A stretch of DNA of 5,539 nucleotides from JAIMBK01 sp040755975. GTDB taxonomy: Bacteria; Bacillota; Desulfotomaculia; Desulfotomaculales; Nap2-2B. The notes beneath the pieces were generated by a model. The model saw only the letters and a list, made by a program, of their open reading frames with translations. It had not been told where the DNA came from and did no database searches. The position numbers were made by a program, and so were the translations under genes. Where the stretch lies: contig JBFLZY010000130.1 of NCBI GenBank assembly GCA_040755975.1, forward strand, positions 1 to 5,539, written 5' to 3'. Of the stretch, positions 1 through 4,982 are shown in pieces; within the stretch, counting starts at the first letter, position 1; every line of letters begins with the position of its first letter.

Positions 1-1198
1 CCGTCACCTCGTCAAGGAGGGCTTCGGTGAAGCCCTGGATGGAGGTAAGCGGGGTGCGTATTTCGTGGGATACGTCCGCAATAAAATCGCGGCGGAGCTG
101 TTCCAGCTTCCTGGCTTCGGTAACGTCCTTGATGACCCCCACAGCCCCGTAGATGGCCCCGTCCCTGCCCCGGAGGGGGGCCGCCAGGGCAAAAAGGACG
201 CTTTTTTTACCGGGGAGGTCAAATTCGCCGGAGTGCTGTTCTCCTGTTTCGATGACCGCTTCGAAGAGCGAGCCGAGATCGCGGCAGCCTTCAAAACCGG
301 CCAGTTCTTGATTGAGGGCCTCTTCTTCGTTCAGCCCGAGGAGGCGTCCGGCCGCCGGGTTGAGAAGGGTCGTTTTCCCAGCTAGGTCAGTGGCGATGAC
401 TCCTTCGGCCAGGTTGGAAAGAATGTTTTCGTTTTGCGTTTTTTCCCGGGAGAGGTTGTTGATTGTCTGCTCCAGCTCAACACCCAACTGGTTGAAGTTT
501 TCGGCGAGCCTGCCTATTTCGTCCCGGGAGGTCACCGGGATCTGCCGGCGGAAGTTTCCTTTCGCCATTTCCATGGTGAGGGCGCTCATCTGTTTGATGG
601 GGCGGGATATCGAGCGGGACAGGAAATAAGCGGGGATTATCGCCAGGAGAATGGCAACTCCTGCAGAGTAAAAGATAAGCCGCCGGACGGCCGAGATGGT
701 GGCCCGGATGTCGGCGACGGGGGTGGATAGGAGGATTGCCCCCGCAACCTGCTCTCTATATGTGAAGGGGACCGCCGCCGTTAAAATCGTCTGGTTGGAA
801 CGCGGCATCTGTCTTTGCCAGGTGATCGCCCGCCCCTGAAGAAGCTTCTGACCGTCGGCCGGTTCCAGGGGGGGCGGGGGGAGCGGGTAGGGGCCGGGAC
901 CCGGATTGACGGCGGCGTCCAGGACTTCCCTGCCGACGATCATGACCCGGGTATCCTGCTGGGCGCGCAGGCTCCTGGCCGTCAAAATGTTAATCGTTTC
1001 CCTGTCGACCTGCTCCCCCAGGGAGGCGCTTAAAAGGCCGGCAATTTCTCCCCCCTGGCTGACGAGCTCCTTTTCTTTGGTATAAAAGTAAAAGGAGCTG
1101 AAGAGCCAGGACAGAACCAGGCTGGTTACCACAAGGGTAACAAGGATGATTCCCGCAAAGGACGCGAGCAGCCTGCTGAACAGGCTTCTGCCCATCAT
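1..1198 (-). CDS. PhoR-like sensor histidine kinase (3' end outside window)
   Basis: Membrane sensor kinase that should autophosphorylate on His and pass phosphate to the response regulator encoded just upstream. I translated 399 codons with no stop before the window edge. Order: TM1 about residues 11-38; an extracytoplasmic loop about 39-172 with a proline-rich stretch at 99-113; TM2 about 173-194; HAMP about 194-248 (SRPIKQM, then RDEIGRLAENFNQL); PAS about 254-360 (NILSNLAEGVIATD, LNPAAGRLLG); then the HisKA dimerisation helix with the phosphoacceptor His378 in SHEIRTPL. The ATP-binding HATPase_c domain lies beyond position 1. The start is ATG at 1196-1198, overlapping the regulator's stop as ATGA, with GAGGTG 5 nt upstream; a second in-frame ATG follows at once. 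The architecture matches PhoR/WalK/ResE-type kinases. PhoR is favoured only because of the Pho-like repeats ahead of the operon, so I give no symbol. Confidence 0.96.
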   Translation of the reverse strand, partial: MMGRSLFSRLLASFAGIILVTLVVTSLVLSWLFSSFYFYTKEKELVSQGGEIAGLLSASLGEQVDRETINILTARSLRAQQDTRVMIVGREVLDAAVNPGPGPYPLPPPPLEPADGQKLLQGRAITWQRQMPRSNQTILTAAVPFTYREQVAGAILLSTPVADIRATISAVRRLIFYSAGVAILLAIIPAYFLSRSISRPIKQMSALTMEMAKGNFRRQIPVTSRDEIGRLAENFNQLGVELEQTINNLSREKTQNENILSNLAEGVIATDLAGKTTLLNPAAGRLLGLNEEEALNQELAGFEGCRDLGSLFEAVIETGEQHSGEFDLPGKKSVLFALAAPLRGRDGAIYGAVGVIKDVTEARKLEQLRRDFIADVSHEIRTPLTSIQGFTEALLDEVT

Positions 1199-1875
1199 TC
1201 GGTCACCTCGAACCGGTAGCCCTTCCCCCAGACCGTGGCTATGCAGTTCTTGTTCCCGGGATTTTTAAGTTTTTCCCGCAGCCTTTTGATGTGGGTGTCC
1301 ACCGTCCGGGAATCCCCGGGGTATTCGTAGCCCCAGACCTGCTCCAGGAGCTGTTCGCGCGAGTAGACGCGCCGGGGGTGGGAGGCCAGGAACCACAGCA
1401 GGTCAAACTCTTTCGGGGTGAGCTGGATTTCTTTCCCCCCGGCCTCCACCCGGCAGGCGTTCCGGTCGATCGATAGCCCCGGGAAGTGCAGGACGTCGTT
1501 TGGGCCGCCGGCGTGCTTCAGGCGGCGCAGGACCGCCTTCACCCTGGCCACCATTTCCCGGGGGGAAAACGGCTTCGTTATGTAGTCGTCGGCGCCCAGC
1601 TCAAGGCCGAGGATCCGGTCGGATTCCTCGCCCCTTGCCGTCAGCATGATGATGGGTACCGTCAACGTTTTTCTTATTTCCTTGCAGACGATCCAGCCAT
1701 CCAGTTTGGGCAGCATGAGGTCGAGAACGATCAGGTCGGGGACACAGGACCGCACCATCGCGAGCGCCTTTTCCCCGTCTTCGGCCGTTTCGACCCGGTA
1801 GCCTTCCTTACGCAGGTAAACGCTCACCAGCTCCCGGACGTGCTCTTCGTCTTCTACTACGAGGACTGTTTCCAC
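1195..1875 (-). CDS. OmpR/PhoB-family response regulator (PhoP-like)
   Basis: DNA-binding response regulator of 226 aa, the normal length for this family, and partner of the kinase it overlaps by 4 nt. The receiver domain (about 3-118) has the acidic pocket E8/D9, phosphoacceptor D52 in LDLMLP, T79 in MLTA and K101 in TKPF. The winged-helix trans_reg_C domain (about 128-224) shows LTPKEFDLL, a YSREQLLEQVWG recognition region and RTVDTHIKRLREKL, ending in KGYRFE. The start is GTG at 1873-1875 with AGGAGGT ending 8 nt upstream; GTG leads directly into the conserved ETVLVVEDE. An extended -10 box and TTCACA-type repeats upstream suggest control by a PhoP-like regulator, perhaps itself. Family assignment is secure. 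Identity as PhoP rather than a ResD/WalR/YycF relative is inferred from the repeats and the PhoR-like kinase layout. Confidence 0.97.
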   Translation of the reverse strand: METVLVVEDEEHVRELVSVYLRKEGYRVETAEDGEKALAMVRSCVPDLIVLDLMLPKLDGWIVCKEIRKTLTVPIIMLTARGEESDRILGLELGADDYITKPFSPREMVARVKAVLRRLKHAGGPNDVLHFPGLSIDRNACRVEAGGKEIQLTPKEFDLLWFLASHPRRVYSREQLLEQVWGYEYPGDSRTVDTHIKRLREKLKNPGNKNCIATVWGKGYRFEVTE

Positions 1876-1937
1876 GGGGCGAACCTCCTGGTAACATTTG
1901 CCGCTTTATTTGCACAGACTTTATTTGCATTAAGTAA

Positions 1938-1943
1938 TTTATA
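1938..1943 (-). promoter_or_regulatory. Extended -10 of the two-component operon promoter
   Basis: On the minus strand the sequence reads TGGTATAAA, an extended -10 (TGn before TATAAA). There is no good TTGACA at 16-18 nt upstream; the space is filled by TTCACA-type repeats, the arrangement of activator-dependent Pho promoters. Transcription would start near 1931, giving a leader of about 55 nt before the GTG start of the response regulator. Confidence 0.6.
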
Positions 1944-1952
1944 CCAGGTTAT

Positions 1953-1991
1953 TGTGACGATTTTGTGAACAAATTGTGAAAAAAAAATGAA
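1953..1991 (-). promoter_or_regulatory. PhoP/PhoB-type direct-repeat operator (Pho box)
   Basis: Read on the minus strand there are hexamers TTCACA (1975-1980), TTCACA (1964-1969) and GTCACA (1953-1958), spaced exactly 11 nt start to start. A degenerate fourth, TTCATT, lies at 1986-1991, also in phase. PhoB/PhoP-family regulators bind such 11-nt direct repeats (TTAACA-like in Bacillus). The array ends 9 nt upstream of the -10 box, where a class of Pho-activated promoters places it. All copies have the same orientation, which argues against a palindromic Rex or CRP/FNR site. The regulator that binds is inferred. Confidence 0.6.
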
Positions 1992-2000
1992 TTAATCAGT

Positions 2001-2006
2001 TATAAT
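2001..2006 (+). promoter_or_regulatory. Possible plus-strand -10 box (TATAAT)
   Basis: A perfect TATAAT lies in AT-rich DNA and faces the riboswitch and HD-GYP gene, but the hexamer 17 nt upstream (GAAAAA) is a poor -35 and there is no extended TG. If used, the riboswitch transcript would have a leader of about 390 nt before the aptamer. No better promoter was found closer to the aptamer. Confidence 0.25.
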
Positions 2007-2021
2007 CGTTTATTATTAGCA

Positions 2022-2038
2022 TGTGAACAATACGTGAT
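2022..2038 (-). promoter_or_regulatory. Second pair of TTCACA-like half-sites
   Basis: On the minus strand TTCACA (2022-2027) and ATCACG (2033-2038) are again spaced 11 nt. This pair lies about 42 nt upstream of the main repeat array. It could be an auxiliary binding site for the same regulator. Only one copy is exact, so chance is possible. Confidence 0.3.
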
Positions 2039-2046
2039 GAATTGTC

Positions 2047-2400
2047 GAATAAATTATGAATTCTGACCCTTCCTCCGGTTGCCGTCAGGAATCCCGTTTT
2101 TTCAACCGAGAAATTTTAAGTCACAAACCGCCAAAAACAGACAAAAAATTTTAAATCCCGGAAGGATTTTCAAAAAATATGTCGAAGAAAATATTTCCAA
2201 AAAGGGGTGCCCAGGCTTGAAAAACCACTCCCGGATCGCAACAACCGAGCCGAGCCCTTCCCTGCGGGGGGGGTAGAAAAATTCTAAACCACAAAGCCGC
2301 CGCCCGCCCTTCCCCAACCGGCCCCCCGAAAGCCTGCCTGAAAGAGCACGTTCCTCCATAGTTCTCCGGCGTGTTTTCTTTTTTCATGTCCGAACAGAAA
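2047..2400. other. Noncoding stretch between Pho-like region and riboswitch
   Basis: I see no convincing gene here: both strands have only short frames without a good ribosome site or recognisable motif. Composition shifts from AT-rich (to about 2210) to C-rich (2290-2340), with an 8-G run at 2264-2271. Two weak RNA structures are visible: CGGTTG (2076-2081) pairing with CAACCG (2103-2108) around a T-rich loop, and CACGTT (2347-2352) pairing with GGCGTG (2368-2373) followed by the T-rich tract 2374-2384, which resembles a weak plus-strand terminator. The promoter for the downstream riboswitch should be here or at 2001, but I cannot place it. Confidence 0.4.
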
Positions 2401-2406
2401 CGGATA

Positions 2407-2500
2407 TCCCGAATCACCGAAAAAGGCAAACCTTTCGAAAGAGGGGGACGCAAAGCCACGGGTCTAAGGCGTGTTCGCTACGATCGCCGGGCTGCCGGGA
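2407..2500 (+). ncRNA. Cyclic di-GMP-I (GEMM) riboswitch aptamer
   Basis: The sequence contains the conserved GEMM blocks in order: GGCAAACC (2425-2432), a GAAA tetraloop (2437-2440) capping a CCUUUC/GAGGGG stem, GGGACGCAAAGCC (2445-2457), the tetraloop-receptor side GGTCTAAGG (2461-2469), and the closing GCCGGGCTGCCG (2486-2497). A closing P1 helix is supported by CCCG (2408-2411) with CGGG (2496-2499), extended by TAT/ATA and CGG/CCG to 2401 and 2508. GEMM RNAs bind c-di-GMP and control motility, biofilm and c-di-GMP turnover genes. Here the aptamer precedes an intrinsic terminator and then an HD-GYP gene, so it most likely controls transcription of the enzyme that degrades its ligand. Confidence 0.93.
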
Positions 2501-2525
2501 AGATACCGAAGGTATTTCATCCGGC
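2494..2525 (+). promoter_or_regulatory. Predicted antiterminator helix of the riboswitch
   Basis: GCCGGG (2494-2499) can pair with TCCGGC (2520-2525), enclosing the perfect hairpin ATACC-GAA-GGTAT (2503-2515). The left arm overlaps the 3' end of the aptamer and its P1 strand; the right arm takes three bases of the terminator's 5' arm. The antiterminator is thus mutually exclusive with both. The fold was worked out by eye and no energies were computed. Confidence 0.55.
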
Positions 2526-2546
2526 CGTCCCTCCACGGCCTTTTCT
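2523..2546 (+). terminator. Riboswitch-controlled intrinsic terminator
   Basis: A perfect 6-bp stem, GGCCGT (2523-2528) with ACGGCC (2535-2540), has a CCCTCC loop and is followed at once by TTTTCT. It lies between the c-di-GMP aptamer and the HD-GYP start codon, 18 nt before the ATG, so termination here would remove the gene from the transcript. Confidence 0.8.
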
Positions 2547-2564
2547 AGTCGAATGGAGGAGCAT

Positions 2565-3551
2565 ATGGAACTGGAGAACTCAAGGGATATGAACCAGCTT
2601 TTCTGCTTCGCGGAAGCGCTAAGGGAGTTGAAAGATTTTTATTTCGCTGAATTATCGCCCCTGGAAAAAGTTGCGAACAACATCTTGAGTTATTTGCTCA
2701 GGGTGACGGGGGCCCAGGATGGCCTCGTGGCCGTCCTCGCCAAAGAAGGGGTGATTCGAGCGGCGACCACGAGGGGCGCTTTGTCGGTCAGTAAAGAAGA
2801 GATTGCCCTGCTCCGTAGCGCCGCCGGACCCGTCACCTGTGTGGACAGCCGAAAAACCATGCTCATCCCGCTCAAGGTAAAGAAAAATCCTGCGGGGTTG
2901 ATTAAACTGGTGAGAAGCGATGCCTTTACCAAGAAGGATTCGAGGTACGCGGCATACCTCAGCTACTTCGCGGCCATGGCCGTCGAAAGGGCGAAGGCAA
3001 GAACGGGGGCCGGAAACCTGACAAACGCCCGGCTTCTGGCAAGGACCGTAGAACTGCACGCCCCTTCCACGAAGAAACATTCCCTCGGGGTCACGAGGTA
3101 TTCCCTCGTGATCGCCGGCAAGATGAGTCTTTCCCGGGCTTTTTGCCAGACGCTCCGGGACGCCGCCCTCCTTCACGACATAGGAAAGATTGCCATTCCG
3201 GAAGAGATCCTTCTGAAAAACGGGCCGCTGACACGGGAGGAATTCAACCTGGTGAAGAGGCACCCGGTTATCGGCGCCGGCATACTCGGCAGGCAAGAAG
3301 GCTACGAGGAAACGGCCTCCTTCATTCTGCACCACCACGAGAGGTGGGACGGAAACGGGTACCCGCACGGGCTGGCCCGGCAGGAGATCCCCCTGGGCGC
3401 CCGGATTATTGCGGTTGCAGACGCTTTTGAGGCAATGACCTCCCACCGGTCCTACCGCAAGGCGCTGAACCGGGACGAAGCCGCAGGGGAGCTGATCAAG
3501 AATTCCGGCACCCAGTTCGACCCGCAGGTGGTGGAAGTGTTTTTGGGGTGA
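2565..3551 (+). CDS. HD-GYP domain protein, probable c-di-GMP phosphodiesterase
   Basis: Predicted cytoplasmic enzyme of 328 aa that hydrolyses c-di-GMP to pGpG/GMP. The N-terminal part (about 27-145) looks like a divergent GAF sensor domain (LEKVANNILSYLL at the start, LIPLKVKKNPAGLIKLV in the sheet). The C-terminal HD-GYP domain (about 155-328) has the metal and catalytic motifs: H172, the HD pair H204/D205 in LLHDIGKIAIP, KRHPVIG (231-237), HHHE (256-259), DGNGYP (262-267), and VADAFEAMTSHRSYR. All key residues expected of an active HD-GYP enzyme appear present. No membrane segment or GGDEF/EAL domain is seen. I chose ATG 2565 because GGAGG (2555-2559) sits 5 nt upstream; an in-frame ATG at 2553 overlaps that site and has none of its own. 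Control by the upstream GEMM riboswitch and terminator supports the c-di-GMP role. Confidence 0.95.
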   Translation: MELENSRDMNQLFCFAEALRELKDFYFAELSPLEKVANNILSYLLRVTGAQDGLVAVLAKEGVIRAATTRGALSVSKEEIALLRSAAGPVTCVDSRKTMLIPLKVKKNPAGLIKLVRSDAFTKKDSRYAAYLSYFAAMAVERAKARTGAGNLTNARLLARTVELHAPSTKKHSLGVTRYSLVIAGKMSLSRAFCQTLRDAALLHDIGKIAIPEEILLKNGPLTREEFNLVKRHPVIGAGILGRQEGYEETASFILHHHERWDGNGYPHGLARQEIPLGARIIAVADAFEAMTSHRSYRKALNRDEAAGELIKNSGTQFDPQVVEVFLG

Positions 3552-3850
3552 GTTCGGGGCCGCCCACTCCCGCAGCCAGGCCGGCTAGACGAAGAATATC
3601 AAGACCCAGAAAAAAAACGAACTGCGCCGGAGAACTCCTCAGGCTTAAGTGGCAGGAATATAGTTATGGGCCAGCGGCAAACTGTCGGTACGCCGTACAT
3701 TGGCTTATTCCCCAGCACTTGGAATCTTTTTCAAACCGCCGAAAAACAAAAAGAGCCGGCGCACTAATGATATCTATGCAAAAAGAAGCAGCCGAAAATT
3801 GGAAAGGCTCCTGCAAAATGATTTGGGCACCAAACGGGCACCAACTCATA
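3552..3850. other. Noncoding gap between HD-GYP gene and tRNA terminator
   Basis: Nothing convincing is seen. A plus-strand frame opens at a GTG overlapping the HD-GYP stop and continues to 3913, but it is rich in Pro/Arg at first, has no family motif, and runs into the antisense of the tRNA. No clear U-tailed terminator for the HD-GYP transcript was found. Confidence 0.5.
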
Positions 3851-3879
3851 AATAAAACCCCCGGTCCAAACCCCGGAGG
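3851..3879 (-). terminator. Intrinsic terminator after tRNA-Thr
   Basis: On the minus strand CCTCCGG pairs with CCGGGGG (7 bp, one G-U) around an 8-nt loop and is followed by TTTTATT. It begins 12 nt after the tRNA CCA end, indicating that the tRNA is a single-gene transcript. Confidence 0.8.
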
Positions 3880-3891
3880 CCTTGATTTTCC

Positions 3892-3966
3892 TGGAGCTGG
3901 TGGTCGGATTTGAACCGACGGCCTGCGCATTACGAGTGCGCTGCTCTACCGCTGAGCTACACCAGC
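3892..3966 (-). tRNA. tRNA-Thr(CGU)
   Basis: A complete 75-nt cloverleaf is present, including an encoded 3' CCA. The acceptor stem GCTGGTG/CACCAGC is a perfect 7 bp; the D stem is GCTC/GAGC with loop AGCGGTA; the anticodon stem GCGCA/TGCGC carries loop CTCGTAA, giving anticodon CGU, which reads the Thr codon ACG; the T arm is GTCGG-TTCAAAT-CCGAC. The discriminator base is U, as is usual for Thr. The short variable loop (AGGCC) fits a class I tRNA. It has its own promoter and terminator. Confidence 0.97.
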
Positions 3967-4003
3967 ATATCTTTGGAAAAGAGGTAATTTTGAAAGCAAA
4001 GGT

Positions 4004-4032
4004 ATTATACCACAGACCCGTCTTTAGTGCAA
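4004..4032 (-). promoter_or_regulatory. Promoter of tRNA-Thr
   Basis: On the minus strand TTGCAC (4027-4032) and a perfect TATAAT (4004-4009, preceded by TGG) are separated by exactly 17 nt, a near-consensus vegetative-sigma promoter with extended -10. The start would be near 3997, leaving about 30 nt of 5' leader for RNase P to remove. It fits a strong constitutive stable-RNA gene. Confidence 0.85.
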
Positions 4033-4125
4033 TGGTATGCAGAAACCAGCTCCGCGTGAAGATCAAGCAAGCAACTGTCTGCGTCAAGAGCATCACGTCA
4101 CAGGAAGGAATTTCCTAAAACCTGC

Positions 4126-4967
4126 TTATTCTTCCGTCAACAAAGTGGGGTACCGCAGCTGCGGGCAGCCGCAGTCCTGCGCCGCGTCCAAACTGCCGAG
4201 CGCCGCAAGAACCACCCGGCCGATTCGCTTCCCTTCCGTGTGGAAAATATCTTTTAATTCTTCGTGGCGCCAGTCTTCCACCACCCCTTCCGCGTAATTG
4301 ACGACGATGTCCAGGCGGGCGTAGCAGGCGCCGATTTCCCTGGCCAGGTAGACCTCCGGGCACATGCTCTGACCCACCACGTCGGCGCCTAAAATTCTCA
4401 ACATGGCGACTTCCGCCGGGCTTTCAAAATGGCGCCCGTCGGTCACGGCGTAAACGCCGCGGTCAAACACCCGCGCGTACTGCCTCCGGGCGGCTTCCTT
4501 CAAGGCCCCCTTGATTTCCGGGCAAACCGCCTGGCGCATCGCCAAAAGGTATTGATCCGACAGGCGCACGTCCTTGCGCAGGGAAAAGTCGAGGTAGTCG
4601 GAGGGCAGCACGACGTCCCGGAGCCTGAAAAGGTGGCTCACCGCCCCTACCCCGCCTTCGGCAATAATTTTTTTTACCCCCGCCTCCCGGAAGACCCAAA
4701 AAAGCTGCCGGGAAGCGTCCGCCCGCGCTACCCCGCTGCGCCAGCCGTGCATCTTCACAGTCAGCACCCTTTTTTCGCCGGCGGCAAACAATTTCAGCGG
4801 GGGGCTCTTTCCATAGGGGGTTTCCAGGACCAGGCCCGCCGCCAGCACGTTTATCCCGGGTAAATCCCCCGCGCCGGAATCTTCTGCGTTTACCGCCAGA
4901 TCCTCCGGAAAATTAATCTTGAAAGTCCCCGAACCTCCAATGACGGGGAGAAGGATGATTAATTCAT
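4126..4967 (-). CDS. Divergent MTAP/PNP-family nucleoside phosphorylase-like protein (start disrupted or non-canonical)
   Basis: Family 2 purine nucleoside phosphorylase fold; members cleave MTA, MTI or purine nucleosides. Numbering the readable frame from Ile at 4957-4959 gives 277 aa, normal for the family. Motifs: PVIGGSGTF (5-13) at the N-terminus, TPYGKSP (47-53), MHG (70-72) where MTAP has RHG, IIAEGGVGAV (98-107), GVYAVTDGRHFESPAE (168-183), LGADVVGQS (190-198), and VVNYAEG (219-225). By hand alignment with human MTAP, D220 becomes N221 and D222 becomes A, suggesting a 6-oxopurine; phosphate-site R60 becomes M70, T93 becomes G102, T18 and T197 become Ser. The reaction is therefore uncertain: phosphorylase, or possibly hydrolase. 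The gene is head to head with mqnC. The readable frame has no ATG/GTG/TTG near the conserved start; ATGs at 4965-4967 and 4977-4979 are one frame off and meet a stop. One extra T would give MNLIILLPVIGG. No ribosome site is visible. Confidence 0.8.
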
Positions 4968-4982
4968 CGAAACGGGCATGCC
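4954..4982. repeat. Two short palindromes at the head-to-head gene junction
   Basis: GATGA (4954-4958) and TCATC (4964-4968) form an inverted repeat around TTAAT, and GGCATGCC (4975-4982) is a perfect 8-bp palindrome holding the ATG of both strands. They lie where the two divergent genes meet, so they could be an operator, or simply reflect the overlapping ATG/CAT codons. Confidence 0.3.

Noticed and set aside
1953..1980. Rex- or CRP/FNR-type palindromic site (TTGTGA...TCACAA)
   Set aside because: All TGTGAA copies have the same orientation; no opposing half-site exists, and the strict 11-nt spacing fits direct-repeat binding instead.
2102..2459. Minus-strand frames in the intergenic region (85 and 102 codons)
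   Set aside because: Low-complexity, phenylalanine-rich and Gly/Arg-rich translations without motifs; they overlap each other and the riboswitch. One has a GGAGG after, not before, its ATG.
2652..3446. 264-codon minus-strand frame opposite the HD-GYP gene
   Set aside because: It is the antisense shadow of a gene whose plus-strand translation carries every HD-GYP motif.
3548..3913. 121-codon plus-strand frame overlapping the HD-GYP stop by 4 nt
   Set aside because: The GTGA overlap looks operon-like, but the translation lacks motifs and ends inside the antisense of the tRNA; no support for a real gene.
4060..4100. TTGACG on the minus strand (4082-4087) as an additional promoter for the tRNA
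   Set aside because: The hexamer 17 nt downstream is GATCTT, not a -10 box; the TTGCAC-17-TATAAT promoter closer to the tRNA is far better.
3882..4118. Plus-strand frame containing LVVGFEPTACALRV, and minus-strand frame 3764-4096 containing SSAVEQRTRNAQAVGSNPTT
   Set aside because: Both are translations across the tRNA-Thr gene and its flanks; such peptides are well-known spurious products of tRNA sequences.
4085..4125. Terminator after the MTAP-like gene (AGGAAATTCCT palindrome)
   Set aside because: The stem is only a few base pairs and is not followed by a U tract, so I do not call it.
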